Source: Rubellicoccus peritrichatus
GTDB lineage: Bacteria > Verrucomicrobiota > Verrucomicrobiia > Opitutales > Cerasicoccaceae
DNA length: 64,000 bases
NCBI RefSeq assembly: GCF_033100135.1
Contig: NZ_CP136920.1
Location: forward strand, 1,860,001-1,924,000
Direction of reading: 5' to 3'
Shown here: positions 33,769 to 43,500 of the stretch, one piece after another
Numbering within the stretch: position 1 is the first letter of the stretch
Layout of the letters: each line of letters begins with the position of its first letter
Translations under genes and position numbers: made by a program
The notes under the pieces: generated by a model
Databases searched by the model: none
What the model was told of the DNA's origin: nothing
What the model saw: only the letters and a program-made list of their open reading frames with translations

Positions 33769-34791
33769 TTACGTATCTATGACGACTTTACCGTTGGGTT
33801 CCCAGCTTTTTAGAATTTGCAGATAATTGGCGCGTTCTATGGCTTCCGGATTTGGACTGTTGTGGTAGCTCATGCTGCCTTTCATTTGTTCGAGTGACTC
33901 ATACTCGTTTTCTTCCATCCAATCCGTGATGCCTTCAAGGAGCGGTCGAATGCGCTCAACTCCATGTTGCAGGAGGACAGAAACGAGTTGAATACAATCG
34001 GCTCCAGCCATGATTGCTTTAAGTGCATCATCACGAGTGTGAACACCTCCTGTGCAGGCCAGACTGAGCCAATCATAACGACCAAAAAGGATGGCCAACC
34101 AACGCAAACGCAGAAGTAATTCGTTAGAATCAGAGAGTTTCAAGGTCGGTTTTGTTTCTAGTTCATCGAGGTCGATGTCTGGTTGATAGAAACGATTGAA
34201 AAGGACAACTCCATTGGCTCCGGCCTTCTCCAGTTGTCGAACGAAGTTGGGCAGCGATGAAAAGAAAGGAGAGAGCTTCACCGCAATCGGAATCTCTACT
34301 GCGCTGCGGACATGGCTTACGATTGTGGTGAATCGCTTTTCAATTTCTGTGGCTGTTTCCTCATCTGTATTAGGTTGATAGTACAGGTTCAATTCCATCG
34401 CATCCACTCCGATTTCACTGAACAGCGTTGCATACTGGGTCCAGCTGCCCAGATGTGTGCCGTTAAGCGAGCCGATAATGGGAATATCCACGGCTTCCTT
34501 CGCATTGCGCAAGTGCTCCAGGTATTCTTCTGGTCCATAGTGGTCGCCGACCACTGTTTGGGGAAAATAAGTCCGTGCTTCGCTGAAGCTTTCCTCGTAA
34601 GTATGAACGTGGACGTGGAGGCCATTTTCGTGGTGTTGGATTTGTTCTTCAAAAAGGGAGTGGACTGTAATTGCTGCTGCCCCTGCGTCTTCAGCACGCC
34701 GGACCCGGTCAAGGGTCGAACCCAACGGCGATGCTCCAATGATGAAAGGGTGAGGGAGTTCGAGCCCCAGGTAATTTGTTTTAAGATTCAT
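33769..34791 (-). CDS. Dihydroorotate dehydrogenase-like flavoprotein coupled to nifJ
   Basis: 340 residues, a TIM-barrel of the DHOD family (LGLELPHPFIIGASPLGSTLDRVRRAEDAGAAAITVHSLFEEQI, IPIIGSLNG, GVDAMELNLYYQPN, IPIAVKLSPFFS, CTGGVHTRDDALKAIMAGADCIQLVSVLL). Its start codon overlaps the stop of nifJ by 4 bases, so translation is coupled. DHOD-like proteins of this subgroup are commonly encoded beside pyruvate:ferredoxin oxidoreductases, where they may be electron partners rather than pyrimidine enzymes. No pyrimidine gene is nearby. Assignment to the family is sure, function inferred. Confidence 0.9.
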   Translation of the reverse strand: MNLKTNYLGLELPHPFIIGASPLGSTLDRVRRAEDAGAAAITVHSLFEEQIQHHENGLHVHVHTYEESFSEARTYFPQTVVGDHYGPEEYLEHLRNAKEAVDIPIIGSLNGTHLGSWTQYATLFSEIGVDAMELNLYYQPNTDEETATEIEKRFTTIVSHVRSAVEIPIAVKLSPFFSSLPNFVRQLEKAGANGVVLFNRFYQPDIDLDELETKPTLKLSDSNELLLRLRWLAILFGRYDWLSLACTGGVHTRDDALKAIMAGADCIQLVSVLLQHGVERIRPLLEGITDWMEENEYESLEQMKGSMSYHNSPNPEAIERANYLQILKSWEPNGKVVIDT

Positions 34792-37700
34792 GATTTGTTA
34801 GTAGTTGGTGATTCGGATTCGATGTCCGCAAGGTTCTCATAGAGTTTGCGTTGATCATTGGTGCGCTCTTGTGCGCGGTTGAGCAATGCTGTTGCTCGTT
34901 CGGGTTGGCTTCGTTGGAGCATGCGGTAGCGGACTTCATTTTTGGCATACTCGCGTATGTGTTTTTTAGGTGCTTTGGAATCCAGCTTGAGTGCGGACTG
35001 ATTGTCTTCGGTACGGCGTGGGTCATGGCGATATAATGGCCAGTGTCCACAATCGACTGCCAGTTTCTGTTGGGCGGGTCCGTAGTTGAGGTTGTAACCA
35101 TGTGCAATACAATGGCTGTAGGCGATGACCAGTGAGGGGCCATCGTAACTCTCTGCTTCGGTCAGTGCCTGGATTACCTGGCGTTCATTTGCTCCCATTG
35201 CTATGCTGGCGACATAAACATTGCCATAGCCCATTGCAATGAGCCCAAGGTCTTTTTTGGGGGTCGCCTTACCACCAGCGGCGAATTTCGCCACTGCTCC
35301 AAGCGGGGTTGACTTTGAGGCTTGCCCGCCTGTGTTTGAATACACTTCTGTGTCGAGGACGAGTATGTTGACATTGCGCCCGGTGGCCATCACATGATCG
35401 AGTCCGCCGAAGCCGATGTCATAAGCCCAGCCGTCTCCACCGATGGCCCAGACGCTCTTTCTTACGAGAAAATCGGCAAGCACGCCCAAGCGTTTGGCCT
35501 CTTTGGAGTCAAGTGATTGCAAGCTGCGCTTGAGTGCCTCGACGCGTTCACGTTGTGCAAGAATATCCAGTTCGCTTACTTCCCGGCTCATGAGAATTTC
35601 GCGAGCCAGTGTCTTGTCGATTTGCGGAGTGAGTTTCTTCAGAAGGCTGCGGGCGATTTCTGTTTTCTTGTCGGCAGCAAGTCGCAGGCCAAGAGTGAAT
35701 TCAGCATTATCCTCAAAGAGTGAGTTGCTCCAGGCCGGTCCACGTCCCTCATGATTGGTAGTGTAAGGCGTGGTTGGTAAATTGCCTCCGTAAATAGATG
35801 AGCAGCCCGTGGCATTGCCGATGATGAGGCGATCGCCAAACAGCTGGGTTAGCAGCTTGATGTATGGCGTCTCGCCGCAGCCAGCGCAAGCACCGGAGAA
35901 TTCGAAGAGTGGTTTCCGCAGTTGTGTTTCCTTGACTGTAAGTCCGAATGTTGTCGAGTCAGGAACGGGCAAGGATTCAAAGAAGGTCCAGTTGGTTTTT
36001 TCGCGCTCAAGGATGGGCTCATGCGCTTCCATGTTGATGGCTTTGCGTCGCGGGTTGGCTTTGTCCTTAACCGGACATACTGTGACACAGAGCGAGCAGC
36101 CGGTGCAGTCTTCCGGCGCGACTTGAAGGGTGAAAAGATTATCCGTAAGCTTATCGTTCTTATATTGAGCTGATAGGAAATCGTTTGGTGCATCTTCCAG
36201 TTCTTCTTTGGGGTAAAAGGTCGTCCTAATCGTTGCGTGTGGACAGATGAGTGCACACTTGCCACATTGAATGCACAGGTCGGGGTCCCACACTGGAATT
36301 TCTGTAGCGATATTGCGCTTCTCCCAATGACTGGTCCCGGTCGGCCAGGTCCCATCGACAGGAAAGGCGGATACGGGTAATTGATCTCCCTCACCACGCA
36401 ACATCGTTGCGGTGACGCGTTGAACAAAATCCGGTGCCGTTGAAGGCAAATTATTGTCCATGTGATGCACTGCATCTGCGACTTCTGGAATCTCTATCGC
36501 ATGGAGGTGTTCAAGCGTCGCATCGACCGCTGCATAGTTTTTATCTATGATTGACGGTCCTTTTTGCGCGTAAGTTTTTTGGATTGCGTTTTTGATTTTT
36601 GAAATAGCTTCATCTCGCGGCAGAATTCCTGATATGGCAAAAAAGCAAGTCTGCATGATGGTATTGGTGCGCCGTCCCATACCGGTGTCATGTGCAACTT
36701 TGTAAGCATCAATTGCGTAGAGCTTCAGACTTTTTGTGATCAGCGCATACTGGACTTCATGCGGCAGGTGATCCCAGACCTGGTCTTGAGGGTAGGGGGT
36801 GTTTAGAAGGATGGTGGCACCACTGGCCGCATACTTTAATATATCGTATTTAGCAACAAACTGCCATTGATGGATGCCGACGAACATCGCACTTTGTATC
36901 AGGTAAGGTGCATGAATCGGACGTGGCCCAAAACGCAGATGACTTACTGTCATGGCGCCGCTTTTCTTACTGTCGTAGACGAAGTAAGCTTGGGCGCAGT
37001 TTTCAGTTTCTTCACCGATGATTTTAATCGTATTCTTATTCGCCCCCACTGTGCCGTCACTGCCAAGGCCGAAAAATACAGCAGCATAAGTGTCTGATAG
37101 TGGCGCATCAAAATCTTCGTCAATGGGTAATGAGTATTTCGTTACGTCGTCGTTAATACCGACAGTGAATGAGGCCTTTGGTTCGCTTTCGACGAGATTA
37201 TCGAAAACCGCTTTGGCCATTGCCGGAGTGAACTCTTTTGACCCAAGTCCAAAACGTCCGCCGATTACGATGGGATCATGTCGGCCTTTCCATTGGCCGT
37301 TTTGCTGGCATTGTCTGAATGCGGCGCAGATATCGAGGTAAAGCGGTTCGCCGAGTGCACCAGGTTCTTTCGTTCGATCCAGTACCGCAATACGCTCAAC
37401 CGTCTTGGGCAACGCTGAGATGAAGTGCGTTGAAGAGAAAGGACGGAAAAGCCGGACGGCCAGGATGCCGGTTTTTGCTCCAGCAGTGTTGAGCGCTTCG
37501 CTTGCTTGTCGACAAGTATCCACAGCCGAACCCATGACGATGATTACGCGTTTCGCGTCTGGTGCACCATAGTAATCAAATAGATGATACTTGCGTCCGG
37601 TGATTTTGGCAAAATTGGCCATTGTGGCCTCGGTGATTGCAGGTACTGCTTCGTAAAAGTGATTTGCTGATTCACGGGCTTGAAAAAACACATCAGGGTT

Positions 37701-38363
37701 TTGTGCAGTGCCACGAATCGTCGGAGCGTCCGGGGTCATTCCTCGTGTGTAATGGTTGTTGATCGCCTGGTGATCAATAAGCTTACTCAGTGTATCGTCG
37801 GAAAGTGGCTCATAGGTATTGATTTCGTGCGAAGTGCGAAAGCCATCAAAAAAATGGAGGAAGGGCACGCGCGATGTCAGTGTAGCTGCGTGGGCAATGG
37901 CAGCTAAATCTTGTGCTTCCTGATTGTTGTTCGAGCAAAGCATGGCAAAGCCGGTTCCACGACAAGCCATGACATCAGAATGGTCGCCAAAGATGGAAAG
38001 CGCATGAGTCGCCAGGCTGCGGGCGGTGACATGGAGGCAAAATGGAGTCAATTCTCCCGCAATTTTATACATATTTGGGATCATCAGGAGTAATCCCTGG
38101 GAGGCAGTGAACGTCGTGGCGAGTGTTCCTCCCGTCAGCGACCCGTGGATTGCGCCGGCAACTCCCCCTTCGCTCTGCATCTGGACGACTGTTGGCACAT
38201 CGCCCCAGAGATTTGGCTTATTGGCAGCGGCCCATTCATCTGAAAGTTCCGCCATTGGGGTTGACGGTGTGATTGGGTAAATGGCGATGTTTTCACTCAG
38301 CCGATAAGCGACTGAGGCAACTGCTTCATTCGCGTCCGTTATCGCAAAAGGGATCGATTTCAT
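34788..38363 (-). CDS. nifJ: Pyruvate:ferredoxin (flavodoxin) oxidoreductase
   Basis: 1,191 residues, the size of single-chain NifJ. The N-terminal pyruvate-binding domain starts with AVASVAYRLSENIAIYPITPSTPMAE. Two [4Fe-4S] motifs lie near residues 696 and 755 (CIQCGKCALICPH, CTGCSLCVTVCPV). The thiamine-binding region has GACAGCGETPY (ligand cysteines of the proximal cluster), GNATGCSSIYGGNLP and GDGWAYDIGFGGLDH with NVNILVLDTEVYSNTGGQ. The enzyme oxidises pyruvate to acetyl-CoA and CO2 while reducing ferredoxin, normally under low oxygen. It is the first gene of an operon with the DHOD-like gene; a perfect 9-base inverted repeat lies 34-63 bases upstream. Confidence 0.97.
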   Translation of the reverse strand: MKSIPFAITDANEAVASVAYRLSENIAIYPITPSTPMAELSDEWAAANKPNLWGDVPTVVQMQSEGGVAGAIHGSLTGGTLATTFTASQGLLLMIPNMYKIAGELTPFCLHVTARSLATHALSIFGDHSDVMACRGTGFAMLCSNNNQEAQDLAAIAHAATLTSRVPFLHFFDGFRTSHEINTYEPLSDDTLSKLIDHQAINNHYTRGMTPDAPTIRGTAQNPDVFFQARESANHFYEAVPAITEATMANFAKITGRKYHLFDYYGAPDAKRVIIVMGSAVDTCRQASEALNTAGAKTGILAVRLFRPFSSTHFISALPKTVERIAVLDRTKEPGALGEPLYLDICAAFRQCQQNGQWKGRHDPIVIGGRFGLGSKEFTPAMAKAVFDNLVESEPKASFTVGINDDVTKYSLPIDEDFDAPLSDTYAAVFFGLGSDGTVGANKNTIKIIGEETENCAQAYFVYDSKKSGAMTVSHLRFGPRPIHAPYLIQSAMFVGIHQWQFVAKYDILKYAASGATILLNTPYPQDQVWDHLPHEVQYALITKSLKLYAIDAYKVAHDTGMGRRTNTIMQTCFFAISGILPRDEAISKIKNAIQKTYAQKGPSIIDKNYAAVDATLEHLHAIEIPEVADAVHHMDNNLPSTAPDFVQRVTATMLRGEGDQLPVSAFPVDGTWPTGTSHWEKRNIATEIPVWDPDLCIQCGKCALICPHATIRTTFYPKEELEDAPNDFLSAQYKNDKLTDNLFTLQVAPEDCTGCSLCVTVCPVKDKANPRRKAINMEAHEPILEREKTNWTFFESLPVPDSTTFGLTVKETQLRKPLFEFSGACAGCGETPYIKLLTQLFGDRLIIGNATGCSSIYGGNLPTTPYTTNHEGRGPAWSNSLFEDNAEFTLGLRLAADKKTEIARSLLKKLTPQIDKTLAREILMSREVSELDILAQRERVEALKRSLQSLDSKEAKRLGVLADFLVRKSVWAIGGDGWAYDIGFGGLDHVMATGRNVNILVLDTEVYSNTGGQASKSTPLGAVAKFAAGGKATPKKDLGLIAMGYGNVYVASIAMGANERQVIQALTEAESYDGPSLVIAYSHCIAHGYNLNYGPAQQKLAVDCGHWPLYRHDPRRTEDNQSALKLDSKAPKKHIREYAKNEVRYRMLQRSQPERATALLNRAQERTNDQRKLYENLADIESESPTTNKS

Positions 38364-38396
38364 TGCTCTACTTTCATTAGAAAATCTAAACTAAAG

Positions 38397-38426
38397 TTTC
38401 TATAAAACAAGAAAAACTTATAGAAA
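38397..38426. promoter_or_regulatory. Perfect inverted repeat in the nifJ promoter region
   Basis: TTTCTATAA-N12-TTATAGAAA is a perfect 9-base inverted repeat 34-63 bases upstream of the nifJ ATG (minus strand, 38363). Its position suits an operator for a dimeric regulator. It differs from the TTGAC/GTCAA sites flanking tetR, so a different regulator is likely. Confidence 0.5.
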
Positions 38427-38503
38427 TTCGATAGTCAATTGAATCACCGGGTGCTTGGGCAGGATTGAGTGTTTGTTAAGAAAAAGTTATTTTCCGACTT
38501 TAC

Positions 38504-38519
38504 TTTACTAAACAGTCAA
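38504..38519. promoter_or_regulatory. Candidate TetR operator upstream of the tetR gene
   Basis: TTTAC-taaaca-GTCAA lies 16-31 bases before the tetR ATG and matches, with one arm position changed, the perfect TTGAC-taaaac-GTCAA site at 39172-39187 in front of the efflux operon. Shared sites fit autoregulation plus control of the pump. Confidence 0.5.
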
Positions 38520-38534
38520 GTATTTGTTTGAGGT

Positions 38535-39149
38535 ATGGGAAGACAAAGTGATGCAAAAGAACGCCTGATGCGTGCGATGACCGATTTGATCTGGGAGCGC
38601 AGCTACGGCTCAGTCACGGTCGATACCATCTGCACTAAGGCAGAAGTGAAGAAGGGAAGTTTTTATCACTTCTTCAAGTCCAAGGCAGACCTGATGCTGG
38701 CCACTCTGGACTGGGCTTGGGAAGTGGAGGCGCGTCCCTTTTTCGATGAATATTTTTCCCCAACTTTAGGCGGTGTCGAGCGCTTGCGTAAAGTCTTTGA
38801 GCATGCCTACAGGGAAACTGTCGATACCCAGAAAAAATATGGCCGCGTTCTTGGCTGCCCTTATTTCAATCTTGGTGCTGAAGTCAGCGGAGTTGAGCCA
38901 GTTGTGCTAAACAAAATTCGTTATCTGCTGATTTTGTATCGCCGCTATTTTGAATCAGCCATTCGTGATGCTGTGGCAGAGGGAGAAGTCAGTAATCGAG
39001 ATCCGGAGCGAACAGCGCGTTGTCTTTTTAGCCTCTATCAAGGCATATTGACTCAGTCTCGTATTGAGGACAATCCTGAGATTGTGCGCGAACTGAGCCA
39101 GCACCTTGATATGGTTCTTGGCCTGGAGAAAGCTACTGTTGCCGTGTAG
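38535..39149 (+). CDS. TetR/AcrR family transcriptional regulator
   Basis: 204 residues. The N-terminal helix-turn-helix domain has the family pattern: RLMRAMTDLIWERSYGSVTVDTICTKAEVKKGSFYHFFKSKADLMLATLDWAW. The C-terminal ligand domain (residues about 60-200) has an all-helical form with FEHAYRETVDTQKKYGRVLGCPYFNLGAEVSG and ERTARCLFSLYQGILTQSRIEDNPEIV. These are repressors released by small ligands. It is divergent from nifJ and 194 bases upstream of the RND pump operon on the same strand. A near-matching inverted repeat is before each, so the pump is the probable target; nifJ is an alternative. Confidence 0.93.
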   Translation: MGRQSDAKERLMRAMTDLIWERSYGSVTVDTICTKAEVKKGSFYHFFKSKADLMLATLDWAWEVEARPFFDEYFSPTLGGVERLRKVFEHAYRETVDTQKKYGRVLGCPYFNLGAEVSGVEPVVLNKIRYLLILYRRYFESAIRDAVAEGEVSNRDPERTARCLFSLYQGILTQSRIEDNPEIVRELSQHLDMVLGLEKATVAV

Positions 39150-39171
39150 TTAAATTTTTTTGCTTTCTTAT

Positions 39172-39187
39172 TTGACTAAAACGTCAA
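39172..39187. promoter_or_regulatory. Candidate TetR operator upstream of the RND pump operon
   Basis: TTGAC-taaaac-GTCAA is a perfect 5-base inverted repeat with 6-base spacer, 22 bases after the tetR stop and about 160 bases before the adaptor ATG. The TTGACT arm could also be a -35 hexamer, so binding there would block transcription. It resembles the site at 38504-38519. Confidence 0.55.
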
Positions 39188-39343
39188 CAACTATTCGATC
39201 AATCACCTCAAGCCATTAAGTTTTAAGACAAGGAGTATAAAACAATTCTTTCAGCTCAAATACTGTTATAAATACATCGCTATCAATAATTTGCATGCCC
39301 AACTTGCTGCGCCTGCACCATTCCTAACCTCACTCACCGCCTG

Positions 39344-40543
39344 ATGAAAACGAACAAATTGATCCTGACCAAGCGCATCGCCTTCGCTAATATAAGCCTC
39401 TTTGGTGTGCTTTTCCTTATTATTGGCAGCAATCTGCATGCTTTTGATATGACGCCGACAGTGCGCGTCGAACCAGTTGAAGTAGAAGTCGACCACGCAA
39501 CGCAACGCGTCATCGGAACTTTAAGAGCTGTTTCGCGGGCTGATGTTGCTTCTCAGGAATCGGGCGCGGTTATTGAAGTGATGATCGACGAAGGTCAGAC
39601 CGTGAAAGCGAACCAGCCACTTGCCCGTTTGGATGCGCGACGAATTGAAGCGCAACTGAAGGGGGCCAAAGCTGCACTTGTGACGGCAAAGTCTCTGATC
39701 AAGCAACGCAAGGTGGAGGTTGATCGTGCCAAGAAAGACATGGCGATGCATGATCGTTTGTTGAAGAATGAAGCGAGCTCTGAAAGCGAATTTCTGGATG
39801 CGGAGCGGGATCTGCTTGTGGCAGAAACACAGTACGAATCTGCTAACAACACCTTGATTGAAATTCAGAGTAATATTGATTTGCTTGAGGTTCGTTTGGC
39901 TGACTCAACGATTGTTGCGCCGTTTGACGGCCAAGTGGTGGCCAGCCATGTCGAGCCGGGAGAGTGGCTTGCGCCGGGAACTGTCGTCGCCACCTTGATT
40001 TCATCCGGAAAGATCGAAGCCTGGCTGACTGTTCCCGAGCGTTTGGCTGGTAGTGTTAAGCGACATGGGCCAGACTTTACTGTTCGGGTAAGGGCCGTTG
40101 ATGAAGAATTCAAGCCGATCAATACCGAGATCATTCCTGAAATCGATATGCGAGCACGCACTTTTAATGTGATTGTTACGATTGATAATAAAAGTGGTGT
40201 ATTGAATCCTGGTATGTCTGTCACGGCCGACCTGCCGGCGGGAGAATCACAGGAATACGTGGCATTGCCTCGTGATGCGTTGATTCGTGCCAATGGCGAT
40301 ACCTATGTGTTTATCGTAAAAAATACCGGTGAGGCACTTCCTGTTGCGGAACAGCTTCCCGTCGAAATCGCTTTCGAGCACAACGGTCAGGCTTTTGTTT
40401 TGCCGGGTGCGATTCAGGAGGGCGATATGATCGTTATCGAAGGTAATGAGCGTCTCATGCCAGGTGCTTCAGTCAATGCCATCATCGATTCCAGTGGCGC
40501 AGCATTTGCTCAGAAAGAGACTGCGGAAACAGCCGGTTCCTGA
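39344..40543 (+). CDS. RND efflux periplasmic adaptor (HlyD/AcrA family)
   Basis: 399 residues with an N-terminal membrane/signal segment (FANISLFGVLFLIIGSNLHA). The lipoyl half ESGAVIEVMIDEGQTVKANQPLARL leads into a normal alpha-helical hairpin (about 100-170: AQLKGAKAALVTAKSLIKQRKVEVDRA ... SSESEFLDAERDLL), the second lipoyl half STIVAPFDGQVVASHVEPGEWLAPG and the beta-barrel (VRVRAVDEEF). Unlike the adaptor at 819 it has the hairpin. It links the pump at 40583 and the outer-membrane factor at 44049 in a tripartite efflux system for small molecules. The pump gene starts 39 bases downstream after a GGAGG ribosome binding site. Confidence 0.93.
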   Translation: MKTNKLILTKRIAFANISLFGVLFLIIGSNLHAFDMTPTVRVEPVEVEVDHATQRVIGTLRAVSRADVASQESGAVIEVMIDEGQTVKANQPLARLDARRIEAQLKGAKAALVTAKSLIKQRKVEVDRAKKDMAMHDRLLKNEASSESEFLDAERDLLVAETQYESANNTLIEIQSNIDLLEVRLADSTIVAPFDGQVVASHVEPGEWLAPGTVVATLISSGKIEAWLTVPERLAGSVKRHGPDFTVRVRAVDEEFKPINTEIIPEIDMRARTFNVIVTIDNKSGVLNPGMSVTADLPAGESQEYVALPRDALIRANGDTYVFIVKNTGEALPVAEQLPVEIAFEHNGQAFVLPGAIQEGDMIVIEGNERLMPGASVNAIIDSSGAAFAQKETAETAGS

Positions 40544-40582
40544 AAATAATCTTTTCACCTTCTTTGATGGAGGACTCATTAT

Positions 40583-43500
40583 ATGAATACTTTGATTCAG
40601 CTTGCAGTACGTCAGCCGATCACAATTTGCGTTGGCATCATTTTGGTGATTGCCTCCGGTTTTCTGGCCTTCAGTGGTGTGCCGGTTCGCATGGCTCCGG
40701 AGGTTGACTCCGTTATTATTTCTGTTTCCACCTTCTGGGAGAACGCATCACCCGCCGAAATCGAAAGCGACGTTATTGAGGAACAAGAAGCGGTTCTCGG
40801 TGATTTGAGCGGGCTTGAAGCGATGACAAGTATCAGTCAGGCCGGCAGTGGGCAGCTTCGTCTCCAGTTCAAAACCGGAACCGACATCAACGCCGCGATG
40901 GCCGAAGTTGACCAGAAGCTCAGCGAAGTTCCCGGTTATCCGCTTGCCGTTAATGAACCGACGATTGAAGGCTATGATCCCGAGTCGGTGGACTATATTG
41001 CATGGATTGGCCTTGCTTCGACTGACCCCGAATTCGACGCCACGACGCTCTATGATTTTATGGAGCGCCGCGTCCGTCCTCGCTTTGAACGCTTGCGCGG
41101 TGTTTCCCGTGTGGGCGTCCTGGGGGCACGCGAAGCCGAAGTGCAAATTCTTGTTGATCCGGTTGAGCTTGCGTTGCGTGGTATCACCTACGCCGAGTTG
41201 GTGGATGCGATCCAGCTAACCAATGACAACTTTTCCGGTGGTAGTATTTCGGAAGGAAAAAACGACATCCGGGTTCGGGCGATTGGTCGATTTCATGATG
41301 TCGATCTCGTCAAGCAGATGGTGATACGTCGCGATGAGTCGGGGCCGGTTTACCTCGGTGATGTTGCCGAAGTGATTGAGACCCACAAGGAGATGGTCGA
41401 GTGGGTGAGGGCACGTGGGCATCTCATGCCGTTCTTTAATTTCCAACTGGAAAGTGGTGCTAACCAGCTGGAGACTATGGCATTGATTCAAGAGGAGATG
41501 GAATTGATGAATGAGCCAGGCGGTTTGCTCGATCAGCATGCCAAACGCCTGGGGCTCAATGGAACGCTGGAACTGGTTCAAACCTATGACTCCTCCACCT
41601 ATGTGGTCGATGCGATTGCCCTGGTGAAAAGCAATATCGTCTTTGGTGGCATTCTTGCCGTCTCCACCTTGCTGCTTTTCCTTCGCTCCGTCAGGACGGT
41701 TGGTATTATTGGCATCGCGATTCCGATTTCAGTGCTGGCCTCCATTGTTGTCCTCATTGCGATGGGACGGTCTATTAATATTATTTCTTTGGCGGGGATG
41801 GCCTTTGCCGTCGGCATGGTCGTGGATAATGCCATCGTTGTGATCGAAAATATTTTCAGGCATCTCGAAATGGGTAAGTCGGTTCGTCGTGCTTCGATTG
41901 AAGGAACCCAGGAAGTGGCCCGAGCAGTCTTTGCTTCCACCATTACGACAATGGTGGTTTTTATTCCCATCCTTCTGATTCAAGACTCAGCCGGTCAGCT
42001 TTTTCGTGACATCGCATTGGCCATTATGGCGGCGGTTGGTCTGAGCCTGATCGTATCGATTACGGTAATCCCAGCAGCCGCAGCCAAGATTCTAAAGCCG
42101 AAGGATGTGCTCGAAAGTCTGGACGGTTCTCGAGGTTTTCCAAAGCTTTGTGGTGCGCACTGGAAACCAATTCACTGGCTTGGGCTAGGGTTGAAGGGGT
42201 TCTTCACCATGGCGAAAAATCTTCCCGATACTATTAGCAAGTTAATATATCGACTGACTGGATCGGCCGGGAAGAGTGCCATTGTTGTCGCCGCTTTCAC
42301 GATTTTAACCCTTGGGGGGATCTGGCTGTTGATGCCCCCGATGGATTATCTGCCGAAGGGAAATCGTAACATCATATTCAGTGCGGTGATTCCGCCGCCA
42401 GGCTATGGTATTTCACAGCTCTCGGAAATTGGTCACCGGATTGAAGGCAAGGTAAGCCCTTCGTGGGAAATATCCGGTGATAAGTTTCAGGTTGAAGAAG
42501 TGGTTCGCGGATCGGATGACTCGACAGTCGAAGATCGGCGTGAACCCATTCCGATGGGTGATGGTAGCGGCGAGACTTTGCTGCCGCCTATGCTGGAGCA
42601 CTATTTCCTTGTCGCATGGGATGGCCGGATGTTTCAAGTTGGTATTTTCTCCGATAAAAAGCGAGTCGTCGATGGCATACCGTTTTTCAATGATGCCTTG
42701 TCCGGTTCCATTGCTCCGGATGTCTTTGGCTTTTCTTTTCAGTTTCCTCTTTTTACCACAGGTGGCCAAAGTGGTTCCGCGATCAAGATCGATCTGATTG
42801 GAGATGATTTGGAAATGGTTTCCAACTCAGCTGGTGCGCTTTTGTTTTCGCTGATGGAATCTTTCGGCCCCTTTGCTGTCACGCCTGAGCCGGCTAATTT
42901 TCTTCTTCCAGCACCGGAGTTAAGATTTATTCCTGATGATGAAAGATTACGTGAATTGGGAATGAGTCGTCGGGATGTCGGCTATGCCGTCCAGGCCAAT
43001 GGCGATGGATTGATTCTGGTGCGTCAGTTTGAGTTGGGCAGTGAGCTTAAGGATTTGAAGATTATTTCTCCCGATGCGATTGGAGACAACCCGGTTGATG
43101 CCTTGCTGGGAATTCCTTTAGCAACTGCGGACGGACAGATCGTCGATCTGGGAAGCGTTGCTTCGATCGAACGCGTGCGTGAGCCGGAGCAAATCAAACA
43201 CGTGGACCGGCAACGCGCCGTCACACTTCAATTCACGCCGCCTCCCGGACTGCCTCTTGAGACAGCCATTGCTACGGTTGACGAAAAAGTAGCAGCCTTG
43301 CGCGAGGCTGGTGCGATTCCACAGGAGGTTGAAGTCAACCAGGCAGGGTCTGCCGGAAAGCTCGCTGAAATTAAGAATGCGCTGCTTGGTGATGGTTCGT
43401 TTGGCGGTCTGCTGGCCAGCTCGCTCTTTCTTGCTTTTGTTGTGATTTATCTGGTCATGGTCGTTCTTTTCCAAAGTTGGACCTATCCTTTGGTCATCAT

